Positions 14,942 to 22,286 are shown, counted from the stretch's first letter. The stretch is DNA of 26,734 bases from an uncultured Clostridia bacterium (GCA_945926565.1 CAMELY010000002.1:1-26734); one strand, 5' to 3'. The notes: a model not told the origin generated them from the letters alone. A program made the numbers and translations.

Positions 14942-15682
14942 CTATTCCGGGATGACGTAGGCCCCGTTGGCGTAGCCGAACACATTGCCGAAGGAGACCA
15001 CATACCAGCCCTGGTACTGATTCCAGATGGTGAGACTGGCGCCGTCATAGGCCCTGGCCAGGATGGCGGAGCTGGTACTGGGCCGCTCCCGGATGTTGAG
15101 GCTGCCCCAGGCCACATCCACCCTGCCCTTCCGGGGCGGCTGGGGCTCCAAAAAGGGCAGGCCGAAGTAGCGGGTGACGCTCTGACTGACAGAGCGGGCG
15201 ATGGCGGCGATGTTGTTCTGAATCCAGGCCGCGTCCTCCGGATTGTCGTGGTAGGCGAACTCAATGAGCACCGCCGGAGCCCGGACCTTGACCACCTCGC
15301 CGATGGTGGTGGTGGGCAGGGCGCTCACCAGCTCGGGGTGGGGATAGATCTCCCGGAGCCCGGCGGCGATCAGCTCTGCCGCCCGCTGGCCCCGGGGAGA
15401 GCGGGGGTCATAATAGACGTCGCTTCCCTGAAGGGTGCCGGAGAGGGATTCCGGCGCGGCATTGGAGTGGAGAGCCAGGTGGAGGTCATACTGCCCCTCG
15501 TTGGAGGCCTGGATAATCTGAGCCGCCGTCATGTCCCGGCGGTTGCGGACAAAGGAGATCCCGCTGGCCCGGAAATAGGGCTCCATCGCGTTGGCGATGA
15601 GGTTCATGTACTGCTCCTCGTTGCCGCCGGTGATATAGGGGTTGAACTCCTGGGTGGAGGGGGAGAGATAGACCAGCGCCAT
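14942..15682 (-). CDS. N-acetylmuramoyl-L-alanine amidase-like protein with C-terminal SH3 domain
   Basis: A 246-residue protein. Residues 1-175 follow the amidase_3 fold: LSPSTQEFN at the N-terminus, GGNEEQYMN with E22/E23, DLHLALHSNA with H72, and VLIEFAYHDN with E141. Residues about 186-246 resemble a bacterial SH3 domain (GSLNIRERPSTSSAILARAYDGASL...GWYVVSFGNVFGYANGAYV). The first zinc-histidine motif of the family (DPGHGG) is replaced by SPSTQE, as in a clostridial subgroup I recall, so metal binding or activity is uncertain. There is no signal peptide, so it could be cytoplasmic, mother-cell made or released by lysis. The ATG at 15682 is chosen because AGGAGG lies 7 nt upstream; the frame is open further upstream without a better start. 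Confidence 0.82.
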   Translation of the reverse strand: MALVYLSPSTQEFNPYITGGNEEQYMNLIANAMEPYFRASGISFVRNRRDMTAAQIIQASNEGQYDLHLALHSNAAPESLSGTLQGSDVYYDPRSPRGQRAAELIAAGLREIYPHPELVSALPTTTIGEVVKVRAPAVLIEFAYHDNPEDAAWIQNNIAAIARSVSQSVTRYFGLPFLEPQPPRKGRVDVAWGSLNIRERPSTSSAILARAYDGASLTIWNQYQGWYVVSFGNVFGYANGAYVIPE

Positions 15683-15739
15683 AGGACTGCCTCCTGGTGG
15701 TGAGATAGTCCAGTCTATGCAGTCCTCCGGCGGACTGCC
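15683..15739 (-). promoter_or_regulatory. Amidase leader with mutually exclusive hairpins
   Basis: Three short segments on the minus-strand transcript, in order: GCAGTCC (15732-15738), AGGACTGC (15719-15726) and GCAGTCCT (15683-15690, touching the ATG). The middle one can pair with the first (7 bp, loop GCCGGA) or with the third (8 bp). The first fold leaves AGGAGG free; the second blocks the space between it and the start codon. A switch is inferred. Confidence 0.45.
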
Positions 15740-15834
15740 AAAATTTTCTTCTCTCCGGCGCAACAATTCCCCGGGAAAAACCGTGTAGATAGATAGAAGG
15801 GAACACACACCCGACCCAGAGAGGAGCGACTGAG

Positions 15835-16827
15835 ATGAAACACAACTGGAAAATCATCCCCCTTCTGCTGGCCCTGCTGCTGACCCTTACCGCCTGCGGC
15901 GCGTCCGGAAGCTCTGCCTATGACAGCAAGTCAGCCGCATCTGAGCCCGCGGCTGCTGAGGACGCCGGCTACGGCTACTATGATTTGGCGGAGACGGAGG
16001 AGGCTGCTTCACAGGAGACTGCGGATAGAGGAGGCGGGCAGACAACGGGCAGCTACGCCCAGGCCCAGGTCAAACTGATCTACACAGCCGACCTGGAGAT
16101 GGAGGTGCTGGACTTTGACGCCGCCGTGGACGGCCTCGATCAGCTGATTGAGGAGCTGGGCGGCTACTGCGAGAACTCCAACTTCTACAACTACGGCAGG
16201 AGCCGTTCAGCGGATTACACGGTGCGGGTGCCCAGCGAGCACTACCGGGCCTTTGTGGACGCCTGCTCCGACTGGGAAAACTGCCACCTGCGCAGCCGCA
16301 GCGAGGACGTCGAAAACGTGGGGGAGGCCTATTTTGACACTGAGACCCGGCTGGCCACCCTGCGCACCAAGATGGAGCGGCTCCAGGCCCTGCTGGCCCA
16401 GGCCACCGAGATGGAGGATATCATCACCATTGAGAGCGCTATCAGCGAGACGGAGTATCAGATCGAGCAGTATACCTCTGACCTCAACCGCTACGACAGC
16501 CTGATCGGCTACGCTACCATTCATCTCTATCTGGATGAGGTGTTGGATCTGACCGAGGAGGAGGAGATCGGTCTGGCGGACCGGCTGGGCCAGAACCTCC
16601 GCTGGGGCGCGGAGCGCTTCCTGGAGACTTTGGAGGATCTGCTCCTCTGGGCGGCCTACAACATCATCGGCATTGTGATCTTCCTGCTGCTGCTTGCGGC
16701 GGTGATCCTGGCAGTCCGCAGAGCCCGGAATAGGCGTAAAGTAAAACTCCCTTACCGTCAGACCAAACAGAAGCCGGAGCAGGACGGCCCGAAACCGGAG
16801 CAGTCTGAACAGCATACAAAGGAATAA
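15835..16827 (+). CDS. DUF4349 domain lipoprotein
   Basis: A 330-residue envelope protein. Residues 1-21 are a lipoprotein signal (MKHNWK, hydrophobic core, lipobox LTAC with C21). A low-complexity Ser/Ala/Glu linker follows (22-75), then the DUF4349 domain (about 78-240): VKLIYTADLEMEVLDFDAAVDGLDQLIEELGGY, TVRVPSEHYRAFVDA, and a likely coiled coil in 168-222 (TRLATLRTKMERLQALLAQA). A single membrane helix at about 271-294 is followed by a basic tail. This gives an outside domain anchored at both ends. The function of DUF4349 is unknown. GAGGAG lies 8 nt before the ATG. It is divergent from the amidase gene, with 152 bp between start codons. Confidence 0.87.
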   Translation: MKHNWKIIPLLLALLLTLTACGASGSSAYDSKSAASEPAAAEDAGYGYYDLAETEEAASQETADRGGGQTTGSYAQAQVKLIYTADLEMEVLDFDAAVDGLDQLIEELGGYCENSNFYNYGRSRSADYTVRVPSEHYRAFVDACSDWENCHLRSRSEDVENVGEAYFDTETRLATLRTKMERLQALLAQATEMEDIITIESAISETEYQIEQYTSDLNRYDSLIGYATIHLYLDEVLDLTEEEEIGLADRLGQNLRWGAERFLETLEDLLLWAAYNIIGIVIFLLLLAAVILAVRRARNRRKVKLPYRQTKQKPEQDGPKPEQSEQHTKE

Positions 16828-16835
16828 AGGCCATC

Positions 16836-16881
16836 AAAAAAGGCAGCGGCCTGGGAGAACATCCCGGGCCGCTGCCCCTTT
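16836..16881. terminator. Bidirectional terminator between DUF4349 gene and rsmA
   Basis: A 15-bp stem (GGCAGCGGCC...GGCCGCTGCC, 16842-16856 with 16862-16876, one G-T pair, loop GAACA). Six As at 16836-16841 give a U6 tail on the minus strand, making a strong rsmA terminator; the plus-strand tail is CCTTT and weaker. It serves the convergent pair. Confidence 0.9.
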
Positions 16882-16891
16882 ATAATTGATA

Positions 16892-17761
16892 TTACTTTTG
16901 ATGGAGCAGCCCCCACAACACGTCCGCCAGCTGTCCGAACTCAGCCAGCCCCAACTGCTCTCCACGGACGGTCTCCGGAAAGCCGCACTGGGCCAGGGCT
17001 CCGGCCAGCTGCTCCCGGTTCAGCTCGCCGCCGAAGCCGGTGGTGAGGCCGTTGAGCAGCTTTTTCCGCCGCTGGGCAAAGGAGGCCTGAATGGTGCGGA
17101 AGAGCAGCGCCTCATCCTGCACCTGGATAGGGGGCACGTCCAGGGGCTCCATCCGCAGCACGGCGGAGGTCACCTTGGGGGCGGGGAGGAAGCACTCCGG
17201 CGGCACCTCAAAGAGCAGCCGGCAGTCGGCGTGGTACTGGCAGAAGAGGGAGAAGGAGCCGTAGTCCGGCGTCCCCGGCCGGGCGCAGATCCGCCTGGCC
17301 ACCTCCCGCTGGATCAGCACGGTGATGGACTGGAACAGCCCGCACTCCAGCAGCCGGGTGAGCACTGGGGTGGTGATGTTGTAGGGCAGATTGGCGCAGA
17401 CCAGAGGCCGGTATCCCGCCAGCTTGTCTGACACCAGCCCGGCCAGATCCAGCTTCATAATATCCCCGGGGACAATCTCCACGTTGGGGTAGGGGGCCAT
17501 GGTCTCTTCCAGAATGGGGAGCAGCTTCTGATCCAGTTCCACTGAGACCACCCTGCCCGCCCGCTGAGCCAGCTGAGCGGTGAGAGGGCCGATGCCGGGG
17601 CCGATCTCCAGCACACCGCAGCCGGCGTTCGCCTGGGCGGCGTCTGCGATCTCCTGGGGGATGGCCGGAACAATGAGAAAGTTCTGCCCCATGGACTTGG
17701 AGAACCGGAAGCCGTGGCGGCCCAGGAGGGCCTTGATTTGCCGTTCATCACACAGATTCAT
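16892..17761 (-). CDS. rsmA: 16S rRNA (adenine1518-N6/adenine1519-N6) dimethyltransferase
   Basis: Dimethylates two adjacent adenines in the 3' hairpin of 16S rRNA during 30S assembly (KsgA). The 289-residue length is typical. The SAM-binding motif VLEIGPGIGPLT, acidic VVSVELD, GDIMKLD, and the catalytic motif NLPYNITTPVL are all visible, as are the N-terminal KSMGQNFL and the C-terminal SFAQRRKKLLNGL. The ATG at 17761 is preferred because GAGGTG lies about 7 nt upstream; a GTG nine bases earlier would overlap this ribosome site. It follows a YabE-like gene, matching the yabE-rnmV-ksgA order of B. subtilis but without rnmV. Confidence 0.97.
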   Translation of the reverse strand: MNLCDERQIKALLGRHGFRFSKSMGQNFLIVPAIPQEIADAAQANAGCGVLEIGPGIGPLTAQLAQRAGRVVSVELDQKLLPILEETMAPYPNVEIVPGDIMKLDLAGLVSDKLAGYRPLVCANLPYNITTPVLTRLLECGLFQSITVLIQREVARRICARPGTPDYGSFSLFCQYHADCRLLFEVPPECFLPAPKVTSAVLRMEPLDVPPIQVQDEALLFRTIQASFAQRRKKLLNGLTTGFGGELNREQLAGALAQCGFPETVRGEQLGLAEFGQLADVLWGLLHQK

Positions 17762-17790
17762 ATGCCGCACCTCACAAAAACGATACCGTT

Positions 17791-17819
17791 ATCATACCAG
17801 ATCCGCCGGAGAAAGGGAA
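17791..17819 (-). promoter_or_regulatory. Extended -10 promoter of rsmA
   Basis: On the minus strand, TATGAT (17791-17796) is directly preceded by TGG, an extended -10; TTCCCT (17814-17819) lies 17 bp upstream as a poor -35. The start would fall about 20 nt before the rsmA ATG. It lies below the terminator of the upstream gene, so rsmA has its own promoter. Confidence 0.55.
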
Positions 17820-17831
17820 GTCTGCCGGCGG

Positions 17832-17870
17832 CAGAAAAATCTCCGGGCAGCGGCTGCTGTCCGGAGATTT
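17832..17870 (-). terminator. Intrinsic terminator of the YabE-like gene
   Basis: AAATCTCCGG (17837-17846) pairs with CCGGAGATTT (17861-17870); the stem continues inward with CAGC/GCTG around a GGCT loop. On the minus strand it ends in ATTTTTC. It starts 16 nt after the stop codon of the upstream minus-strand gene and separates it from rsmA. Confidence 0.88.
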
Positions 17871-17886
17871 GCTGTACTGGAAGGGC

Positions 17887-18975
17887 TCAGCCGTTGTCGC
17901 TCTCGATGATGTAGGCGACCACGTCCTGACGGCCGAAGGTGAGGCAGGTGCTGCGGGAGTTCATATAGAGATCCACGTCGTAGTTATCGATGGCGCCGCC
18001 GCAGTCGCCGGCAACGGCCATGCCGTAGACAAAACTGCCGTCAGCGGACATGATAAACATCTCGGTGCCGTAGGGGATGTACTTGGGGTCAACAGCGACC
18101 ACACCCACCCGGGCCAGACGGCCGGTGGAGCAGAGGGCGCCGGGGCCTGCGGTGTAGGCGGTGGCCTCCAGGGTCAGGGTCTGGGAGAAGGAGTAGGTGT
18201 CGCCCTTGGAGGTGGTGAAGGTGCCTTCCTCGTCATCGATGTTGGTGATGTACTCGCTGGAGGTGCTCAGGCCGGTGGGACGCTCGAAGTGCACCTTGGT
18301 GCCGTAGGAGACCACCTCGTCCACGGGATCCACGACTACCGTCTTGACGGTCTCATAGCGGGGCTCGCTGCCCTCCAGCTGGATGACGCGGTAAGTAGTG
18401 GTGGTGCTGCCCTCCACACCCTCGGTAGTGACAGCCTCCTCGCCCCGATCCATATCGGGATCCGCCTGACGGACGGAGGAGAAGGGGATGGGAGTGCGCT
18501 CAGTGGTGTAGCTGACCACGGCGCGGGAGATCTCGATGGTGGCTCCTGCCTCAGGCTTGACGTCCAGCCCGGCGGAGACCTGGTCGTACTCACCCAGCTC
18601 GATGTTCAGGTGGGCCAGGATATCGGACACAGTATCCTGGGTGTCCGCCAGCATGGAGGTGGTCACGCCGTCGCAGAGGACGGTCACATACTGTCTGCGC
18701 GTGATGGACACGCTGACCACCTCACTGTCAGCAGAGGCGCTGACCAGATCCACATCGGAGTGATCCACACCCGCCTCGTCCAGAACCTGGGAGAGGTCGG
18801 TGGCATTGGAGGAGAGATGGTACTGACGCTCGCCGTCGCTGATCTCATAGTTGATCTTTGCGGTGGCGGGGATATTGCACACCATCAGGACGGCCAGCAC
18901 AGTGGCAATGCAGGCCAGCAGCTGGAGCGTCGTCCGGAAGAGAGGGGAACATAATGCAGTGTTTCGGTGAGACAT
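17887..18975 (-). CDS. YabE-like protein with DUF348, G5 and 3D domains
   Basis: A 362-residue exported or membrane-anchored protein. An N-terminal hydrophobic segment (about 14-38) is followed by DUF348-like repeats (about 40-150; ITRRQYVTVLCDGVTTSMLADTQDTVSDIL is typical), a G5 domain (about 155-235; RTPIPFSSVRQADPDMDRGEE, YRVIQLEGSEPRYETVKTVV) and a C-terminal 3D domain (about 267-358) with conserved aspartates in VAVDPKYIPYGT, VAGDCGG and NYDVDLYM. Resuscitation-promoting-factor-like and YabE proteins with this layout cleave peptidoglycan. AGGAGGT lies 5-6 nt before the ATG. A perfect promoter and its own terminator make it monocistronic. The adjacent rsmA supports orthology with yabE. 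Confidence 0.9.
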   Translation of the reverse strand: MSHRNTALCSPLFRTTLQLLACIATVLAVLMVCNIPATAKINYEISDGERQYHLSSNATDLSQVLDEAGVDHSDVDLVSASADSEVVSVSITRRQYVTVLCDGVTTSMLADTQDTVSDILAHLNIELGEYDQVSAGLDVKPEAGATIEISRAVVSYTTERTPIPFSSVRQADPDMDRGEEAVTTEGVEGSTTTTYRVIQLEGSEPRYETVKTVVVDPVDEVVSYGTKVHFERPTGLSTSSEYITNIDDEEGTFTTSKGDTYSFSQTLTLEATAYTAGPGALCSTGRLARVGVVAVDPKYIPYGTEMFIMSADGSFVYGMAVAGDCGGAIDNYDVDLYMNSRSTCLTFGRQDVVAYIIESDNG

Positions 18976-19276
18976 AATTACCTCCTAACCGAGCAGCAGA
19001 GCGGCATCAGTCACTCTTTTGCTCAGGACTGTAACTTTTGTAACCTCGTTCAACTACAGATAGTATACACCTCAAAATCGAGTTTGTCAATAAAAAGTTT
19101 GAGAATAAGCTTATTTTGAATTATGCTGACACAAAACCGGGATGATTTGGATAGAAGAATGTTGAAGAGGGACGAAAAAACGAATGAAGGAGTAACAATT
19201 AGTTACAAAATGAGAATAGGGAAAATTCAACTGGCGAGTCAAAACGAGGGAATGAGATGACCTTTGACGGAAATCG
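18976..19276. other. AT-rich intergenic region upstream of the YabE-like gene
   Basis: About 300 bp, distinctly AT-rich. From the YabE side it holds a TGTAAC-N3-TGTAAC repeat (19030-19044), the promoter at 19062-19090, a 12-bp palindrome AATAAGCTTATT (19104-19115), and a GTAAC-N5-GTTAC palindrome (19192-19206). A 7-bp hairpin (TTTGACG/CGTCAAA, 19263-19281) overlaps the mocR stop but lacks a T-run. No clear mocR terminator and no gene are seen. Confidence 0.55.
19062..19090 (-). promoter_or_regulatory. Sigma-A promoter of the YabE-like gene
   Basis: On the minus strand TTGACA (19085-19090) and TATACT (19062-19067) are 17 bp apart, 11 of 12 consensus positions. Start near 19055, leader about 80 nt. 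The TGTAAC repeat lies within this leader. Confidence 0.88.
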
Positions 19277-20692
19277 TCAAAATGCCCAAACTGACGCAAG
19301 GGCGAGAAAAGCTCCCTGCAAATCGCTTTCTGACAGCTTTCCGTAGCCCATGACATAAGTGGGCAGCCGCCGGAGGGCAGGTTCACATAAGAAATAGGCG
19401 TCCAGGGGGTACAATTTCACCCCCACCCCGGCGGCCTGACGGGTCAGTTGGGCCTGATCTGCGCTGCTGTGGACGGTCATCAGCAGGTGCAGTCCCGCCT
19501 CGCTGCCGGAAAAGGTGCACAGCCGATCCAGGCCCGCCTGGGTCACAGCCTGGGTCATGGCGGAGCAGCGGAGCTGATACCGGTTGCGGGTGCGGGCGAT
19601 GTGCCGCTCCAGGTGTCCGCGCTCCATGAACAGTGCCAGGGTGTACTGCTCAAAGGAGGGCACAGTGGAGGAGTAAAAGGACAGCCGCTGCCGGTACCGC
19701 TCCAGCAGCTTGGGGGGCAGCACCATGTAGCTGATGCGCAGGGAGGGGGCCAGGCTCTTGGCGAAGGTGTTGAGATAGATCACCCGTCCCTCCCGATCCA
19801 GGCCCTGGAGGGCGGGGATGGGCCGTCCGGAGAAGCGGAACTCGCTGTCGTAGTCGTCCTCGATAATGTAGCGCTCCTCCCCCCGGCTGGCCCATTCCAG
19901 CAGCTCCCAGCGCCGGGAGACCGGCATGACGATGCCCAGGGGGAAGTGGTGGGAAGGGGTGACATGTACCACCCGGGCGCCGCTGGCTTCCAGCGCATCC
20001 ACCCGCAGGCCCCGGCTGTCCAGGGGGATGGGGCAGACCTGGGCGCCGCTGGCGGTAAAGATCCGGGCGATCTTCTGATACCCCGGATCCTCCAGGGCGT
20101 AGCCCCCCTGGGGCCCCAGCAGCTGCACCAGCAATGTGGAGAGAAATTCGGAGCCTGCGCCCACAATCACCTGCTCCGGAGACACCTGAATGCCCCGGAA
20201 CTGGTAGAGATGCCGGACGATGGCCCGGCGCAGCTCCGGCACCCCCTGGGGATGGGCGGCGGAGAGCAGCGCCTGGTCCCGGCTGGAGAGCACCTCCCGG
20301 CTCAGCTTGGCCCAGGTGGAGAAGGGGAAGCTGGCGGCGTCTCCGCCGGAGGTGGCAAAGTCATACCGGCAGGCAGGAGCCGGAGCCTCCGGCGCGGCGG
20401 GGACGGACTGGGGGAGGTCAGGGGCCTTGGAACCCAGAGCGGGCTGGGCCAGCACCGGCATTACAAAATAGCCCCGCCGGCTGCGGCTCTCCAGATAGCC
20501 CTCGGCCACCAGCTGGCTGTAGGCCCCCTCCACCGTCACCACGCTGATCTTCAGCTCGCTGGCCAGCTGCCGCTTGGAGGGGAGCTTTTCCCCGGCGGCC
20601 AGCCGTCCGGTCTGAATCTCTCCCCGGATGTACCGGTAGAGCTGCTGATAGAGGGGCTGGGTTCCCTCCGGCGTAAAGGGGAGCGAGAGCAT
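19277..20692 (-). CDS. MocR/GabR-family regulator (GntR-type HTH fused to PLP aminotransferase fold)
   Basis: A 471-residue transcription factor. Residues about 10-75 form a GntR-type winged helix (GEKLPSKRQLASELKISVVTVEGAYSQL). An Ala/Pro-rich linker spans about 82-108. Residues 110-471 have a type I aminotransferase fold with the PLP-binding Lys312 in YLNTFAKSLAPSLRISY and the EDDYDSEFR motif (279-287). Relatives include GabR (GABA) and PdxR (vitamin B6), which often repress their own gene. No gab, pdx or aminotransferase gene is adjacent, so the target is unknown. AGGAGG lies 8 nt before the ATG. It is transcribed divergently from spoIIIAA. Confidence 0.93.
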   Translation of the reverse strand: MLSLPFTPEGTQPLYQQLYRYIRGEIQTGRLAAGEKLPSKRQLASELKISVVTVEGAYSQLVAEGYLESRSRRGYFVMPVLAQPALGSKAPDLPQSVPAAPEAPAPACRYDFATSGGDAASFPFSTWAKLSREVLSSRDQALLSAAHPQGVPELRRAIVRHLYQFRGIQVSPEQVIVGAGSEFLSTLLVQLLGPQGGYALEDPGYQKIARIFTASGAQVCPIPLDSRGLRVDALEASGARVVHVTPSHHFPLGIVMPVSRRWELLEWASRGEERYIIEDDYDSEFRFSGRPIPALQGLDREGRVIYLNTFAKSLAPSLRISYMVLPPKLLERYRQRLSFYSSTVPSFEQYTLALFMERGHLERHIARTRNRYQLRCSAMTQAVTQAGLDRLCTFSGSEAGLHLLMTVHSSADQAQLTRQAAGVGVKLYPLDAYFLCEPALRRLPTYVMGYGKLSESDLQGAFLALASVWAF

Positions 20693-20744
20693 GGCAGAGG
20701 CCTCCTGACCTTATCTGAAATGAGAAAAAATACTTTTCATATCA

Positions 20745-20758
20745 GTCCAGCGCTGGAC
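20745..20758. promoter_or_regulatory. 14-bp perfect palindrome downstream of the mocR promoter
   Basis: GTCCAGCGCTGGAC is a gapless perfect palindrome just inside the predicted mocR transcript (start near 20764). With no loop bases it is more likely a protein-binding site than an RNA hairpin. Autoregulation by the MocR protein is a reasonable guess. Confidence 0.45.
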
Positions 20759-20770
20759 ACGAACAGCGCA

Positions 20771-20799
20771 AGTATAGTCACATCCTGTCGATTTGTCAA
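20771..20799 (-). promoter_or_regulatory. Sigma-A promoter of the MocR-type gene
   Basis: On the minus strand TTGACA (20794-20799) and TATACT (20771-20776) are 17 bp apart, 11 of 12 consensus positions. Start near 20764, about 72 nt before the ATG. Confidence 0.88.
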
Positions 20800-20811
20800 G
20801 TCAAACAGCTG

Positions 20812-20839
20812 TCATACCTCCGTTTTGGGCCCATATACT
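20812..20839 (+). promoter_or_regulatory. Sigma-E-like sporulation promoter of the spoIIIA operon
   Basis: TCATACC (20812-20818) and CATATACT (20832-20839) with 13 bp between resemble the mother-cell sigma-E elements (-35 near TCATATT, -10 CATACANT). It lies 32 bp before the spoIIIAA ATG. spoIIIA is a sigma-E operon in B. subtilis, so motif and context agree. Confidence 0.65.
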
Positions 20840-20871
20840 GGGGCCAAGAGGACAAAAAAGGAGGGACGAGC

Positions 20872-21780
20872 ATGGAACGAGACGCTGCGGTGCGGGAGGC
20901 GGCAGCCATTTTGCCCAGGGAGCTGCGGCTGGCCCTGCTGGCCCGGCCGGACTGGGAGCAGAGCGGCTGGGAGGAGATCCGTCTCCGGGCGGGCCGGGGC
21001 CTCTCCTGCGCGGACAGCACCGGCCGGGAGACCCGAATCACCGGCCCCGGCGGCGAGGCGCTGCCGGTCTCCGGGGAGGATCTGCGCCTGACGGTGGAGC
21101 GGGCCACCAGGGCCTCCCTCCAGGGGGCGTCGGAAAAGCTGGCGGAGGGCTTTCTCCCTCTGCCGGGGGGCCACCGGCTGGGGCTGTGCGGCACCGCCGC
21201 CCTCCGGGAGGGGCAGGTGCTGGCCTTCCGCAGTCTCTCCTCCTTAAATATCCGCATCGCCTGTCCGGTGCCCGGGGTGGGGGAGGCGCTGCTGCCCCGA
21301 CTGATGGCGGACGGCGTCTTTCAGAGCACTCTGATCTTGGCCCCGCCGGGGGAGGGGAAGACCACCCTGCTCCGGGATCTCATCCGCCTGCTGGGCCAGA
21401 CGGGGATCCGTGTCGGCCTTGCGGATGAGCGGGGAGAGGTGGCCGCCCTGCGCCAGGGGGTGCCTCAGCTGGAGGTAGGGCCGCTGGCGGACGTGCTGGA
21501 CGGCTGTCCCAAGGGGGAGGGGCTGCTGCTGCTGCTCCGGGCCATGGCCCCTCAGGTGCTGGCGGTGGACGAGATCACCCACCCCCGGGACGTCTCCGCC
21601 CTGTGCCAGGGGGCCAACTGCGGCACAGCCATCCTGGCCACCGCCCACGGCAGTTCCTTGGAGGAGCTGGCCAACCGCCCCCTTTACCGGCCGCTGCTGG
21701 AGGACAAGGTCTTTCGCCGGGTGATCACCATCGCCCGGGCGGAGGGCCGCCGGAGCTACCGGGCGGAGGAATTGCCATGA
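20872..21780 (+). CDS. spoIIIAA: Stage III sporulation protein AA (secretion-type ATPase)
   Basis: A 302-residue AAA/RecA-like ATPase of the mother cell, related to type II/IV secretion motors, that is thought to drive the SpoIIIA-SpoIIQ feeding-tube channel into the forespore. Walker A is LILAPPGEGKTTLLRDL (K163; the usual leading Gly is Ala157) and Walker B is VLAVDEI (D233-E234). The segment LPLPGGHRLGLCGTA is typical of SpoIIIAA. AAAGGAGGG lies about 8 nt before the ATG. First gene of the eight-gene operon, behind a sigma-E-like promoter; its stop overlaps the spoIIIAB start (ATGA). Confidence 0.96.
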   Translation: MERDAAVREAAAILPRELRLALLARPDWEQSGWEEIRLRAGRGLSCADSTGRETRITGPGGEALPVSGEDLRLTVERATRASLQGASEKLAEGFLPLPGGHRLGLCGTAALREGQVLAFRSLSSLNIRIACPVPGVGEALLPRLMADGVFQSTLILAPPGEGKTTLLRDLIRLLGQTGIRVGLADERGEVAALRQGVPQLEVGPLADVLDGCPKGEGLLLLLRAMAPQVLAVDEITHPRDVSALCQGANCGTAILATAHGSSLEELANRPLYRPLLEDKVFRRVITIARAEGRRSYRAEELP

Positions 21781-22286
21781 CTGGCCTGGTGGGGGGCGTG
21801 CTGGTCACCGGCGCCGGCCTCTGGCTGGGCTGGAGCCGGTGCCGCTGGTATGGGGAGCGGGAGCGCGTCCTGTCCCAGCTGTGCTGTGATCTCCGCCGGA
21901 TGGAGGCGGAGCTGGGGGAGCGGGAGACGGACACCGAGGCGCTGCTGACCCTGCTCTCGTCGGAGAACGGGGTGACCGCAGGTCTCTACCGCCGCTGCCT
22001 GGAGGGGCTGCGGGCGGGGGACGAGCGCTCCCTGGCCCAGCTCTGGAGCCGGGCGGTGGAGGAGAGCGAGCTGCCCCTGGGCCGGGGGGAGCAGGCGCTG
22101 CTGAACCGGGCGGGGCAGATTCTGGGCCGCTATACCGGCCGGGAGCAGGCGGCGCTGCTGGCAGGCCTCCGGCGGGAGCTGGAAGAGCTGCATCGGGAGG
22201 CCCGGGAGGAGGGCCGGCAGCAGGGTAGAACTGCCGTCGTGCTAGGGCTGACTCTGGGGCTCACCCTGGCCCTGGTGCTGGCCTAA
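21777..22286 (+). CDS. spoIIIAB: Stage III sporulation protein AB
   Basis: A 169-residue protein with an N-terminal membrane helix (about 3-19), a mostly helical charged middle (RRMEAELGERETDTEALLTLLSSE; ELEELHREAREEGRQQ) and a C-terminal hydrophobic helix (about 150-169). This layout matches SpoIIIAB, which resembles GspF-type platform proteins of secretion systems and is thought to partner SpoIIIAA. The ATG at 21777 overlaps the spoIIIAA stop, so translation is coupled. There is a 29-nt gap to spoIIIAC. Confidence 0.93.
   Translation: MTGLVGGVLVTGAGLWLGWSRCRWYGERERVLSQLCCDLRRMEAELGERETDTEALLTLLSSENGVTAGLYRRCLEGLRAGDERSLAQLWSRAVEESELPLGRGEQALLNRAGQILGRYTGREQAALLAGLRRELEELHREAREEGRQQGRTAVVLGLTLGLTLALVLA

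Noticed and set aside
18976-19060. c-di-AMP (ydaO) riboswitch expected upstream of a 3D-domain wall gene
   Set aside because: The predicted leader is only about 80 nt and lacks the conserved ydaO core, so it is too short and unlike the class.
19111-19386. Minus-strand frame (91 codons) running from inside mocR into the AT-rich gap
   Set aside because: It begins inside the mocR coding region in another frame and has no domain; its length comes from chance in AT-rich DNA.
19448-21091. 547-codon plus-strand frame opposite the MocR gene
   Set aside because: It runs antisense through the PLP domain and HTH of mocR and across both divergent promoters; no domain is visible.
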